Part shown: positions 1 through 8,769 of the stretch, piece by piece
Numbering within the stretch: position 1 is the stretch's first letter
Layout: every line of letters starts with the position of its first letter
Source: Blastococcus sp.
GTDB taxonomy: Bacteria > Actinomycetota > Actinomycetes > Mycobacteriales > Geodermatophilaceae
Reading direction: 5' to 3'
DNA length: 32,355 bases
Assembly: GCA_025465355.1 (NCBI GenBank)
Contig: JAODNN010000033.1
Location: forward strand, 1-32,355
Notes under the pieces: model-generated
Database searches by the model: none
What the model was told of the DNA's origin: nothing
The model's input: the letters and a program-made list of their open reading frames with translations, nothing else
Program-made: the position numbers and the translations under genes

Positions 1-1
1 C

Positions 2-1258
2 CTTGCGCCGGTGCAGGCCCAGTGGACGGTGGTGGCCGGGGTGGCCACCCTCGCCGGGGGCGACGAGCCGGGAGAGATCGGCGGGGAACCGGTGCCCGCG
101 GAGATGATCCGGTCCCTGGCCCGCGCGCTCGGACTGCTCCCCGATACCGCCACCGCCTTCGCCGACCCCGCCACCGGCCCTGCCTGTGCCAACCCCGACC
201 CCGACCCCGCCTTCGCCGACTCCGACGTCGAGCAGCGGGAACTGGAGCGGTGGTGGACCGAGGTCGAGGAGCGGGTGCTTGGCGAGGAGTGGGGCGGGTC
301 CGAGTCGCCACCGCCCGAGGAGCTGGCCGCGTACTGGGCGCAGGAGGCGCGGTGGGAGAACCTCCCCGATGACGGCCCACCCGACCCCGGGGAACCGGTG
401 GTGCCACCCGATCGCGCGGGACCGGTAGACCCACGCGACCCTGGGGAACCGGTGGTGCCACCCGATCCCGCGGGACCGGTAGACCCACGCGACCCCGGGG
501 ATCCGACGGCGCCCGCCGACGACGGCATGCCGTCGGGCTGGTGGGCGGCCGCCGATGCGGCGGTGGACGAGCTGAGCGGGGCGATGTGGGAGGTCGATGT
601 CGCGCTTGGTCGGGCGCGCAGGGCGGTGGAGCGGGCCCAGATCGCCGACGCCGCCGACGAGCGGGCGTGGGAGCAGGGCGCGGCCGGTCGGGTGCCGGCG
701 GGCGGCGACGCGATCGCCGCGCTCACGCAGGCCTCGGCCGAGCGGCGGGCGGCGCTGCGGGACCTGATCGACGCGACCGCCGGCGGCGGGCTGGTCGACC
801 GGCCGCGGATCGCGGTCACCGACGCCCTGACCGGCACCCTGCTGGCCCTGACCGACAGCCGGGAACTGCGCCGCCGCTCGGCCTGCCGGGCTCCCGCCTG
901 CCGCCGCGATCCGGCCCGCTGCACCCACGACCTCGCCGGTCTCCCGGGCCTGGGACCGCCGCCGGACAGCCCGGGTTACCGGCCCGGCGCGGCCCTCGAC
1001 CGGTTCCTCCGCGCCCGGGACCGGCGCTGCCGGTTCCCCGGATGCCGCAACCGGGTGCCGCGGGGCGGTGAGCTCGACCACGACCGGCCCTGGCCCGACG
1101 GGCCCACCAGCGCGGGCAACCTGACCGGCTACTGCACGGGCCACCACCGCGGGAAGCACCAGGCGCCGGGGTGGCAGCACGCCCTCGCCCCCGACGGCAC
1201 CCTGACCGTCACCACCCCCACCGGCCTGGTGGCCACGACCACACCACCGCCCTACTGA
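2..1258 (+). CDS. DUF222/HNH endonuclease domain protein (13E12-repeat type), 5' partial
   Basis: The frame is open to the left edge, so the real start lies outside the window; the GTG at 11 is simply the first start-like codon. About 418 residues are visible. A DUF222-type helical region and a low-complexity Pro/Asp/Gly linker are followed by a C-terminal HNH module. The HNH region shows CRFPGC, then ELDHDRPW, then an NL..YC..HHR.KH segment. The pairs C-x4-C and C-x2-H fit the structural zinc site and DH plus HH fit the catalytic metal site. Many families have a Cys before LDH where this protein has Glu. Actinobacteria carry many paralogues of this family, some linked to mobile DNA; the substrate is unknown. 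The linker holds a 54-bp tandem repeat. The gene converges on the XPB gene with a 16-base gap. Confidence 0.85.
   Translation, partial: LAPVQAQWTVVAGVATLAGGDEPGEIGGEPVPAEMIRSLARALGLLPDTATAFADPATGPACANPDPDPAFADSDVEQRELERWWTEVEERVLGEEWGGSESPPPEELAAYWAQEARWENLPDDGPPDPGEPVVPPDRAGPVDPRDPGEPVVPPDPAGPVDPRDPGDPTAPADDGMPSGWWAAADAAVDELSGAMWEVDVALGRARRAVERAQIADAADERAWEQGAAGRVPAGGDAIAALTQASAERRAALRDLIDATAGGGLVDRPRIAVTDALTGTLLALTDSRELRRRSACRAPACRRDPARCTHDLAGLPGLGPPPDSPGYRPGAALDRFLRARDRRCRFPGCRNRVPRGGELDHDRPWPDGPTSAGNLTGYCTGHHRGKHQAPGWQHALAPDGTLTVTTPTGLVATTTPPPY
383..500 (+). repeat. 54-bp in-frame tandem repeat (two copies plus a 10-bp third)
   Basis: Copies begin at 383 and 437, and a third starts at 491 but continues for only about 10 bases. 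The two full copies differ at two positions (C388/T442 and G414/C468). Each encodes 18 residues of a Pro/Asp/Gly-rich linker (DPGEPVVPPD.AGPVDPR). The period is a multiple of three, so copy-number change would keep the frame. Confidence 0.9.
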
Positions 1259-1274
1259 TCCCGGGGTGCTCCGG

Positions 1275-2960
1275 TCAGTCGGCGGGCGCGTCCACCCAGC
1301 CGGGGCCGTTGACCTCGCCGGGGCCGGCCAGGTCGGCGGCGTCGACGATCGTGTACGCGTAGCCCTGCTCGGCGAGGAAGCGCTGGCGGTGGGCTGCGTA
1401 CTCGCTGTCGAGGGTGTCGCGGCTGACCACGGTGTAGAAGTGCGCCTGCCGGCCGTCAGCCTTCGGCCGCAGCACCCGGCCCAGCCGCTGCGCCTCCTCC
1501 TGTCGCGACCCGAAGGTTCCCGACACCTGCACGGCGACGGCGGCCTCGGGCAGGTCGATGGAAAAGTTCGCCACCTTCGACACCACGAGCGTCCGGATCT
1601 CGCCGGTACGGAACGCGTCGAACAGCCGCTCGCGCTCCTTGTTCGTCGTCGACCCTTGGATCACCGGGGCGTTCAACGCCGCACCCAGCTCCTCGAGCTG
1701 GTCGAGGTAGGCGCCAATCACCAGCGACGGCTCGTCGGGATGGCGCTCCAGCACCCGGCGGATCACCGGCAACTTCGACTGCGCGGTCGCCGCGATCCGG
1801 TAGCGCTCCTCCGGCTCGGCGACCGCATAGGTCATCCGCTCCTCGTCGTCCAGGGAGACCCGCACCTCGATGCACTCTGCCGGCGCGATGTAGCCCTGCG
1901 CCTCGATGTCGCGCCAGGGGGCGTCGTACCGCTTGGGGCCGATCAGCGAGAAGACGTCGTCCTCGCGGCCGTCCTCGCGCACCAGGGTGGCGGTGAGCCC
2001 CAGCCGGCGGCGGGACTGCAGGTCGGCCGTCAGCCGGAAGATCGGCGCGGGCAGCAGGTGCACCTCGTCGTAGACGATGAGCCCCCAGTCCTGCGCGTCG
2101 AACAGGTCCAGGTGCCGGTACTCGCCCTTCCGGCGGGTGGTGATCACCTGGTAGGTCGCGATGGTGACCGGCCGGATCTCCTTGCGCTCCCCGGAGTACT
2201 CGCCGATCTCCTCCTCGGTGAGCGAGGTTCGCGCGATCAGCTCGCGCTTCCACTGCCGGCCGGCCACCGTGTTCGTGACCAGGATCAGCGTGGTCGCCTT
2301 CGCCTCGGCCATCGCCGCGGCACCGACCAGCGTCTTCCCGGCGCCACACGGCAGGACGACGACGCCCGAGCCGCCGGCCCAGAAACCCTCCACGGCCTCC
2401 TGCTGGTAGTCGCGCAGGTGCCAGCCGCTCTGGTCCAGTTCGATCGGATGCGCCTGCCCGTCGACGTAACCGGCGAGGTCCTCAGCCGGCCAGCCGATCT
2501 TCAGCAGCGCCTGCTTGAGCCGCCCGCGCTCGGACGGGTGGACGACGACGCTGTCCTCGTCGATCCGCGCGCCCAGCATCGGCGCGACCCGCTTCGACCG
2601 CACGACCTCCTCGAGCACCGCACGGTCCGACGTCGTCAGCACCAGGCCGTGCACCGGGTCGTTGGCGAGGGTCAGTCGGCCGAAACGGTCCATCGTGTCG
2701 GCGACGTCCACCAGCAGCGCGTTCGGGACGGGATAACGCGAGTAACGGACCAGCGCATCGACCACCTGCTCGGCGTCGTGCCCCGCGGCGCGCGCGTTCC
2801 ACAGCGCCAGGGGGGTGACCCGGTACGTGTGCACGTGCTCGGGGGAGCGCTCCAGCTCCGCGAACGGGGCGATCGCCCCGCGGCACTCGCGGGCCAAGGG
2901 GTGGTCCACCTCGAGGAGCAGGGTCTTGTCGCTCTGGACGATCAGGGGGCCGTCGGACAT
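1275..2960 (-). CDS. XPB-type DNA repair helicase (superfamily 2)
   Basis: The protein has 561 residues, close to the usual size of mycobacterial XPB homologues. The N-terminal ~95 residues form the XPB/Ssl2-like domain. Helicase motifs follow: Walker A PCGAGKT near residue 203, DEVH box near 297, LGLTATLVRED, and motif VI QRLGRVLRPK near 490. XPB proteins are ATP-dependent 3'-5' DNA translocases of nucleotide excision repair and transcription-linked processes; the role in bacteria that also have UvrABC is less clear. The start is the ATG at 2960, preceded by AGAGAGG at good spacing; an upstream in-frame codon at 2990 has no such support. A TACCGT hexamer further upstream could be its -10. 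The helicase-associated gene at 4497-6764 repeats this protein's N-terminal domain. Confidence 0.95.
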   Translation of the reverse strand: MSDGPLIVQSDKTLLLEVDHPLARECRGAIAPFAELERSPEHVHTYRVTPLALWNARAAGHDAEQVVDALVRYSRYPVPNALLVDVADTMDRFGRLTLANDPVHGLVLTTSDRAVLEEVVRSKRVAPMLGARIDEDSVVVHPSERGRLKQALLKIGWPAEDLAGYVDGQAHPIELDQSGWHLRDYQQEAVEGFWAGGSGVVVLPCGAGKTLVGAAAMAEAKATTLILVTNTVAGRQWKRELIARTSLTEEEIGEYSGERKEIRPVTIATYQVITTRRKGEYRHLDLFDAQDWGLIVYDEVHLLPAPIFRLTADLQSRRRLGLTATLVREDGREDDVFSLIGPKRYDAPWRDIEAQGYIAPAECIEVRVSLDDEERMTYAVAEPEERYRIAATAQSKLPVIRRVLERHPDEPSLVIGAYLDQLEELGAALNAPVIQGSTTNKERERLFDAFRTGEIRTLVVSKVANFSIDLPEAAVAVQVSGTFGSRQEEAQRLGRVLRPKADGRQAHFYTVVSRDTLDSEYAAHRQRFLAEQGYAYTIVDAADLAGPGEVNGPGWVDAPAD

Positions 2961-3083
2961 ACAGGCGCCTCTCTGCTGGGCTCGGGACAATCGCCGGCCG
3001 GACAGGGGCGCGGACGGTTGATGCTCTGTCCACGGTAACGACGGCGGGCGGTCAGCTCTTCCTGGAGCGGCCCGTCCGAACCG

Positions 3084-4367
3084 TCAGACCCAGCCGGTGC
3101 GGCGCAACGGCGGCCGGTCGCCGCCCGGACGCTGGAGGAGCACCTGGTTCACGCCCATGGTGCCCGCCTCGAAGGCGAGCGCGCTGGCCGCCATGTACAG
3201 GCGCCAGACGCGCGCCCGGCCCACGGTGGTGGCCGCGACCGCCTCGTCCCACTGCTTCTCGAGGTTGTCCACCCAGGCGCGCAGCGTCAGCGCGTAGTGC
3301 TGGCGCAGGGCTTCGACATCGAGCACCTCCAGGCCCGTCGCCTCCAGCGTCCGGACCATCTCCCCGAGGCTGATCAGCTCCCCGTCGGGGAAGACGTAGC
3401 GGGCGATGAAGGTGTCGGGATCCCAGGTGGTCTCGCCGGCGTTCCAGGCGATGGCGTGGTTGAGCAGCCGCCCCCCGGGGCGCAGCAGGTCGGTCAGCCG
3501 GCTGACGTACACGGGCAGCTGCGCGCGGCCGACGTGCTCCGCCATGCCCACGGAGCTGATCGCGTCGAACGGTCCGTCGGCGACCTCGCGGTAGTCCTGG
3601 ACGCGGATGTCGACGCGGTCGGTGAGCCCGGCCTCGGCCAGCCGCTTGCGCGCCAGGTTCGCCTGCTGGGTGGAGAGGGTGATGCCGACGACCTGGGCCC
3701 CGTAGTGCTGGGCGGCATGCAGGGCCAGGCTGCCCCATCCGCAGCCGACGTCCAGCAACCGCGTGCCTGGCCGTAGCTCCAGCTTGCGGCACACGAGATC
3801 GAGCTTGGCCTCCTGCGCGGCGTCCAGCCCCACGCCCGCGTCGTCCCAGACGGCGCAGGAGTAGACCATCGAGGGGCCGAGCACCATCCGGTAGAAGTCG
3901 TTTCCGACGTCGTAGTGGTAGGAGACCGCCGCGGCGTCCCGGGACCGGCTGTGCAGCCGGCCGGAGCCATTGATCCGGACCTCCTCCGCGGGCGGGGTCG
4001 GGTTCGGTCCCAGCACACCCAGTCCCGCGGCTGTGCGGATCAGTGCGAGCCGCTCCCTGAGCGAGAAGGCGGGGGACCCGTCGTCGGCTGCCAGGCGGCC
4101 GACGGAGCTCACCGCGCTGAAGGCTGCGTAGATGTCGCCCTCGACGTCGAGGTCGCCGGAGACATAGGCGCGGCCCAGGCCGAGTTCGCCCGGCGCCCAC
4201 ACCAGCCGGCGCAGGGCCCGCCGAGACCGGACGACGACGAGGGGTGCGTCCGCCGGCCCGGCCTCCGACCCGTCCCACGCGCGGATGCGGATCGGCATCT
4301 CCGTCACGCCGAGGACGGTTCCCACCGCCTCGGCCACCCGCTGCGCCACGGTTGCTCGCTTCGCCAT
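3084..4367 (-). CDS. Cyclopropane-fatty-acyl-phospholipid synthase-like SAM methyltransferase
   Basis: The product is 427 residues. The SAM-binding motif LLDVGCGWGSLA lies near residues 203-214, followed by GITLSTQQ, VQDYRE and VGMAEHVG, all typical of the CFA synthase/mycolic acid methyltransferase family. Ahead of it is the N-terminal domain usual in full-length CFA synthases, and YHYDVGNDFYRMVL marks the start of the methyltransferase part. Known enzymes methylate or cyclopropanate double bonds of phospholipid acyl chains at the membrane surface. The chosen start is the ATG at 4367 (MAKRATVAQ); extension to 4463 would add a basic, low-quality leader. It lies between two helicase-related genes in the same orientation, with about 125-130 bases on each side, so it is not clearly co-translated. 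A sharp palindrome sits at 4455-4464 upstream. Confidence 0.9.
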   Translation of the reverse strand: MAKRATVAQRVAEAVGTVLGVTEMPIRIRAWDGSEAGPADAPLVVVRSRRALRRLVWAPGELGLGRAYVSGDLDVEGDIYAAFSAVSSVGRLAADDGSPAFSLRERLALIRTAAGLGVLGPNPTPPAEEVRINGSGRLHSRSRDAAAVSYHYDVGNDFYRMVLGPSMVYSCAVWDDAGVGLDAAQEAKLDLVCRKLELRPGTRLLDVGCGWGSLALHAAQHYGAQVVGITLSTQQANLARKRLAEAGLTDRVDIRVQDYREVADGPFDAISSVGMAEHVGRAQLPVYVSRLTDLLRPGGRLLNHAIAWNAGETTWDPDTFIARYVFPDGELISLGEMVRTLEATGLEVLDVEALRQHYALTLRAWVDNLEKQWDEAVAATTVGRARVWRLYMAASALAFEAGTMGVNQVLLQRPGGDRPPLRRTGWV

Positions 4368-4454
4368 GTGCACCACCCGTGTTCGGTCCGGTGGGTCCGG
4401 ACACTCCTGAGCCTGTCGACGGCGCTGTCGGCGGGGCCGGTTGACTTTCGTTGC

Positions 4455-4464
4455 GTTGATCAAC
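4455..4464. promoter_or_regulatory. 10-bp perfect palindrome upstream of the CFA-like gene
   Basis: GTTGATCAAC reads the same on both strands and lies in an AT-richer patch about 88 bases upstream of the methyltransferase start, between it and the helicase-associated gene. A regulator-binding site is possible. No -35/-10 pair is obvious around it. Confidence 0.3.
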
Positions 4465-4496
4465 TTACTGCGAGGGTGATCCGGTCCGGGAGCCCC

Positions 4497-6764
4497 TCAC
4501 CCCCCGGACGACGCCGCCTGCTGGTCGTCGCCCTCGACCAGGGCCACCGACGTGATCCGGTGCACGGCGAAGGTCCGGTTCTCGCCGCGCCCTTCGTCGT
4601 ACCCCTGCAGGAAGCCGCCCACAAGGGATACCGGCTGCACCACCCGCTGGCTGCCGCTGCCCTGGGCGTCCACGTAACCGAGCCACACCGGCACGCCTTC
4701 CCGGACGGCGCGGGAGAGCAGCTCGAGGGTGCTTGCCGTGGTCACGCCCGGGACCTGGCGGACCGCCTCGCCGCGCCGCGCGGCGAGGGCCGCGTCGCCT
4801 GCCCGGATCTCGCGCACCGTGGCGCCCCGTTCGGCAGGAGTCAGCGGGCGGGCGCCCGGCAGCGGCTCGCCGCCGGGACGGCGGCCGGCCGCGCGTGGGC
4901 GGGCAGGCGGTCGGGTGAGGACGGCGCCGCCCGGGTTCTCGCCGGCGGGTGCGTAGCCCGCGGTGCGCAGCACGGTGAGCACCTCATCGGCGCCCAGGCC
5001 GCTGATCAGCACACCCGGCGCGAGGCGGCGAAGCTCCGCGCCCCCGGTCCGCTTGTCGTTGAGCACCTGGGAGAGCAGCCCGTGGTCGTCGGACCGGACG
5101 TAGGACTCGATCGCGCCGACCCGCAGCCGGCCGTGCTGCCGCGCGACATCGTCCACCAGGTAGTCCAGCGCCTGGGGCACCGGCGTGCGGGAGGCGCGGG
5201 CGAAGAAGTCGTGCAGGTCCGCGGCCGACCATCCGGCGTCGAGCGACCGCCGGATGCTGGCCTCCGACACCCGGAACACCGTGGCCCCTCCGGAGGACTC
5301 GACGTCCGCCACGACCGCGAGGGTGTCGGCGAGGTCGCTGACCAGCGGGCCGGGAGCGATCAGCGAGAGGTCCGGCTGGGCGAGGACGTGGTCGACCGGT
5401 TCCGGCAGCAACCCGCGCATGCCGTCGGCGGCGCCGTCCGCGCCGTGGGCGAGCAGGCCGCGGCCGGCGGTGGACAGCACGCCGCCCACCACCACCCCGA
5501 GGCGCCCGGCCTCGGCCAGCATGGCCGGCACGGGCGCCAGCCGGTCGGCCCGGCGCGGCGTGCGCCAGCGCAGCAGGGCGACCAGGTCGTCGGGGGCGAG
5601 GCCGGAGCCGGCCGGGTACTCGGCCAGCACGGCCAGGGTCGAGCGCCGGATCGCCGGCGCGGTGTGCCGGACCAGGTCGGGGGAGAGCGGGTTCACGGCC
5701 TTGCCGGCGACGTCGCGCTGTCCCACGAGGGACGGCAACCGGAGGCCGGCGAGCCAGCCTGCGGCCAGGGCGGCCCACCGGTCGGGGAGCTCCTGCTCGC
5801 GCCACACGTCGTAGCCGCGGCTGGGCAGCCACTCGTCGCGGTGCGGGCCGCCGACGTCCAGCAGCCCCGAGGCATAGGCCAGCTCCAGCAGCCAGGCCGC
5901 CTCCGGCTCGGTCACGTGCAGCTCGCGGGCCAGCCGCTTCTGGTCGCGGACGCCCACCCCGCCGCTGCGCAGCAGCCCGGCCGGCTCCTCCTCGAGCAGG
6001 GTGAGCAGTTCGCTGATCCGGCCGACGGACTCCAGCGCCGCACCGGCGGCCTGCCGGTCCAGCGGACCCTTGTCCCGCGTGAGGACGCCGGGCTCGGGGC
6101 GGAGCCGGGGGGCACCGTAGGGCCGGTCCCCGCGCAGCAGCAGCCCGAGCTCGCGCGGCAGCTCCACGTTGAGCGCGTCGATGCGGGCCAGCAGACCGCG
6201 CTGCAGGAGGCGGCGTGCGGGGGTGCCGGCGCTGTCGGAGGGGCTGTCGGGCAGGTGACCCACGGGCCGCTCGCCCGCCAGCCGGTCCAGCACCGCACGC
6301 TCCTCCGGCGCGAGCTCGGCGACCACCTCGGCCAGACGGGCCGGCAGCTGCACCCGCAGTTCCGTCGCGAACCGGCCGAGCCCGGCGGGGTGGCGGACGG
6401 CGCGGCGGACCGGATCCGGCGCGCGGAGCGTCTCGTCGCCCCACAGCAGGGCCCGGGTGGTGAGAGTCTCGATCGCGGCCGCGACGACGTCGTCCGGCAG
6501 CTCGGGCAGCGCCGCGGCCAGGTCGGCGGCCGGGACGCCGTCCGTCGGCTCCAGGAGGACGACGTCCAGCACCTGCAGGGTGGCGGCGTCGAGCTCGTCG
6601 AGGGCGCGGTCCACCGACACCGGAACGGCGAGCCGGCTGGCCAGCGCGACGACGTCGGAAGGGGCCGGGCGGGCGACGTCGGGGCGGGCCGCCAGGAGCG
6701 CGCTCAGCTGCTCGTCGCTGCGGGTACGCAGCCAGGCGGCGAGCGTCGCGGGTTCGGTGGCCAT
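4497..6764 (-). CDS. Helicase-associated protein with XPB/Ssl2-like domain and WYL-like C-terminus
   Basis: The product is 755 residues, comparable to its actinobacterial homologues (Rv0862c type). The first ~450 residues are Ala/Leu-rich helices that look like stacked winged-helix units. Residues ~457-545 align by eye with the N-terminal domain of the XPB helicase at 1275-2960: an LAQPDLSL versus IVQSDKTLL start, TVFRVSEASI versus HTYRVTPLAL, and TPVPQAL versus YPVPNAL. There is no Walker A or DExH box, so it is not itself a helicase. The last ~75 residues (LSRAVREGVPVWLGYVD, RVVQPVSL, RTFAVHRITSV) resemble a WYL domain, a ligand/nucleic-acid sensing fold. The ATG at 6764 was chosen because TAGCGT ends 7 bases upstream, a leaderless arrangement; the open frame extends far upstream into antisense of the acyl-CoA ligase. 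The biochemical role is unknown; a partner of XPB is plausible. Confidence 0.85.
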   Translation of the reverse strand: MATEPATLAAWLRTRSDEQLSALLAARPDVARPAPSDVVALASRLAVPVSVDRALDELDAATLQVLDVVLLEPTDGVPAADLAAALPELPDDVVAAAIETLTTRALLWGDETLRAPDPVRRAVRHPAGLGRFATELRVQLPARLAEVVAELAPEERAVLDRLAGERPVGHLPDSPSDSAGTPARRLLQRGLLARIDALNVELPRELGLLLRGDRPYGAPRLRPEPGVLTRDKGPLDRQAAGAALESVGRISELLTLLEEEPAGLLRSGGVGVRDQKRLARELHVTEPEAAWLLELAYASGLLDVGGPHRDEWLPSRGYDVWREQELPDRWAALAAGWLAGLRLPSLVGQRDVAGKAVNPLSPDLVRHTAPAIRRSTLAVLAEYPAGSGLAPDDLVALLRWRTPRRADRLAPVPAMLAEAGRLGVVVGGVLSTAGRGLLAHGADGAADGMRGLLPEPVDHVLAQPDLSLIAPGPLVSDLADTLAVVADVESSGGATVFRVSEASIRRSLDAGWSAADLHDFFARASRTPVPQALDYLVDDVARQHGRLRVGAIESYVRSDDHGLLSQVLNDKRTGGAELRRLAPGVLISGLGADEVLTVLRTAGYAPAGENPGGAVLTRPPARPRAAGRRPGGEPLPGARPLTPAERGATVREIRAGDAALAARRGEAVRQVPGVTTASTLELLSRAVREGVPVWLGYVDAQGSGSQRVVQPVSLVGGFLQGYDEGRGENRTFAVHRITSVALVEGDDQQAASSGG

Positions 6765-6771
6765 CCGGACC

Positions 6772-6777
6772 ACGCTA
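6772..6777 (-). promoter_or_regulatory. -10 hexamer for leaderless transcription of the helicase-associated gene
   Basis: TAGCGT on the minus strand ends 7 bases before the ATG at 6764, so transcription would begin at or next to the start codon. No convincing -35 is seen and no Shine-Dalgarno sequence lies between. Confidence 0.5.
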
Positions 6778-6894
6778 CGTCGCAGCATCAGGACGGCGCG
6801 CGGGTGGCCCGTCGGAAGGTGAGCGCGACACCGCAGGCCCCGGCACGAGAAGATGTGCCTGACGCGGCACCACACCCTGATACACGGAGGCGAC

Positions 6895-7116
6895 ATGGCG
6901 AAGCGCAAGGCGAAGAAGACGTACCTGGTGGAGCCCACCTGGGGTGAGTCGGAGGGCGGCGGCCCGCCGCTGACCGAGCTGACCAGCGTGTCCGCCGGAT
7001 CGCTCTCGCCGTTCGGTGAGGACCACAGCTTCCCCCTGCCGCTGGACCGGATCCGGTACGCCCACCCGACCGACCGCCCCAACCGGGCCGGCCTCCAGGC
7101 AGGCGAGGGCAGGTGA
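6895..7116 (+). CDS. Small conserved-looking protein of unknown function (73 aa)
   Basis: ATG at 6895 is preceded by a clear GGAGG at 6886-6890. The product begins very basic ([14 protein letters not shown]) and then becomes Gly/Pro-rich, with [27 protein letters not shown]. No membrane segment or known domain is recognised. Its stop codon overlaps the GTG start of the acyl-CoA ligase (GTGA at 7113-7116), so the two are probably co-translated. The good ribosome-binding site and the coupling support a real gene. Function is unknown; the basic N-terminus could bind nucleic acid or a ribosome, but that is a guess. Confidence 0.7.
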   Translation: MAKRKAKKTYLVEPTWGESEGGGPPLTELTSVSAGSLSPFGEDHSFPLPLDRIRYAHPTDRPNRAGLQAGEGR

Positions 7117-8768
7117 CCACACCCGCGCTGCCGTCCTACAGCAACGGGGCCTCGACGGTTCCCCTGCTCGGCGACACCATCGGGGCGAACCTCGACCGGA
7201 CGGCAGCGCGGGTGGGAGGCCACGAGGCGCTGGTCGAGCGGAACACCGGGCGCCGGTGGAGCTATCGCGAGCTGGTCGCCGAGGTCGACGCGTGCGCCCT
7301 CGGGCTCGAAGCGCTCGGCGTGCGGAAGGGCGACCGGGTCGGCATCTGGGCGCCCAACTGTGCCGAGTGGGTCTTCGTCCAGTTCGGGACGGCGAAGCTC
7401 GGCGCGATCCTGGTCAACATCAACCCGGCGTACCGCACGCACGAGCTGGGCTACGTGCTGGAGCAGGCGGGGATCTCGGTGCTCGTGTCCGCGCCGTCGT
7501 TCAAGACCAGCGACTACCGCGCGATGGTCGCCGAGGTGGCCGGCCAGTGCACCGACCTGCGCGAGATCGTCTTCATCGGCGAGCCCGAGTGGGATTCCCT
7601 CATGGCCGCCGGACGGGCGGCGGACCGATCGCTGCTCGAGCGGCGGGAGACCGAGCTCTCGGCCGACGACCCGATCAATATCCAGTACACGTCGGGGACG
7701 ACGGGCTTCCCCAAGGGCGCCACGCTCACCCACCACAACCTGCTCAACAACGGGTTCTTCGTGGGGGAGGGCTGCGGCTACACCGAGGCCGACCGGATCT
7801 GCATCCCGGTGCCGTACTACCACTGCTTCGGCATGGGGATGGGCAACCTCGGGGCCACCTCGCACGGCGCCACCATGGTCATCCCCGCGCCTGGCTTCGA
7901 CCCCGCGCTGACCCTGCAGGCGGTCCAGGACGAGCAGTGCACCTCGCTGTACGGCGTCCCGACGATGTTCATCGCGGAGCTCGCACTGCCGAACTTCGCC
8001 GACTACGACCTCTCGTCGCTGCGCACCGGGATCATGGCCGGCTCACCGTGCCCCGTGGAGGTGATGAAGCGGGTGGTCGCCGAGATGGGCATGGACGAGG
8101 TGACCATCTGCTACGGCATGACCGAGACCTCCCCGGTGTCCACCCAGACCGGCGCCGAGGACGACCTCGACCGTCGCACCTCCACCGTCGGGCAGGTGCA
8201 CCCGCACCTGGAGGTCAAGGTCGTCGACCCCGAGACCGGGCTGACCGTGCCCCGGGGCGAGACCGGTGAGCTCTGCACCCGCGGCTACTCGGTGATGCTC
8301 GGCTACTGGAACCAGCCGGAGAAGACCGCCGAGGTCATCGACGACGCCCGCTGGATGCACACCGGCGACCTCGCGGTGATGGACGCCGAGGGCTACCTCA
8401 ACATCGTCGGCCGGATCAAGGACATGGTCATCCGGGGCGGCGAGAACGTGTACCCGCGGGAGATCGAGGAGTTCCTCTACACCCACCCCGACATCGTCGA
8501 CGCGCAGGTGATCGGCGTCCCGGACGAGCGGTACGGGGAGGAGCTCATGGCCTGGGTGCGGCTACGGGAGGGCGCGGAGGCGCTCACCGCGGACGCAGTG
8601 CGGGAGTTCTGCACCGGCAAGCTCGCGCACTACAAGGTGCCGCGCTACGTCAAGGTCGTCGACGAGTTCCCGATGACGGTCACGGGGAAGGTCCGCAAGG
8701 TCGAGATGCGGGAGGTGTCGGTGCAGGAGCTGGGGCTGGAGGCCGCGGCGGCCGTCCGCAACGCCTGA
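7113..8768 (+). CDS. AMP-binding fatty-acid/acyl-CoA synthetase
   Basis: The 551-residue protein has the full ANL-superfamily set. The P-loop [11 protein letters not shown] lies near residue 191, followed by YGMTETSP (A5), [16 protein letters not shown] (A8 hinge) near residue 430, and TGKVRK with the catalytic Lys near residue 527. The sequence fits the ACSF2/FadD35-like group of medium- to long-chain acyl-CoA ligases, which activate a carboxylate via an acyl-adenylate. Chain-length preference cannot be read here. The GTG start at 7113 overlaps the stop of the 73-residue gene. The stop lies one base from the convergent stop of the small membrane protein at 8770. Confidence 0.93.
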   Translation: MTTPALPSYSNGASTVPLLGDTIGANLDRTAARVGGHEALVERNTGRRWSYRELVAEVDACALGLEALGVRKGDRVGIWAPNCAEWVFVQFGTAKLGAILVNINPAYRTHELGYVLEQAGISVLVSAPSFKTSDYRAMVAEVAGQCTDLREIVFIGEPEWDSLMAAGRAADRSLLERRETELSADDPINIQYTSGTTGFPKGATLTHHNLLNNGFFVGEGCGYTEADRICIPVPYYHCFGMGMGNLGATSHGATMVIPAPGFDPALTLQAVQDEQCTSLYGVPTMFIAELALPNFADYDLSSLRTGIMAGSPCPVEVMKRVVAEMGMDEVTICYGMTETSPVSTQTGAEDDLDRRTSTVGQVHPHLEVKVVDPETGLTVPRGETGELCTRGYSVMLGYWNQPEKTAEVIDDARWMHTGDLAVMDAEGYLNIVGRIKDMVIRGGENVYPREIEEFLYTHPDIVDAQVIGVPDERYGEELMAWVRLREGAEALTADAVREFCTGKLAHYKVPRYVKVVDEFPMTVTGKVRKVEMREVSVQELGLEAAAAVRNA

Positions 8769-8769
8769 A

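Noticed and set aside
1266-3038. 590-codon plus-strand frame opposite the XPB gene
   Set aside because: XPB motifs are complete on the minus strand; the plus frame has low-complexity composition and no start signal.
3013-3086. Distant inverted GACGGTT/AACCGTC near the end of the CFA-like gene
   Set aside because: The arms are short and about 60 bases apart with no supporting inner stem, so chance is likely.
3915-6947. Very long plus-strand open frame (about 1010 codons) opposite the helicase-associated gene
   Set aside because: It is His/Gln/Arg/Gly-rich with no domain pattern and mirrors a real gene on the other strand; long antisense frames are expected at this GC content.
4497-7865. A 1122-residue fusion extending the helicase-associated protein upstream
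   Set aside because: The extra 5' part reads antisense through the acyl-CoA ligase gene, and a good start with a -10 lies at 6764.
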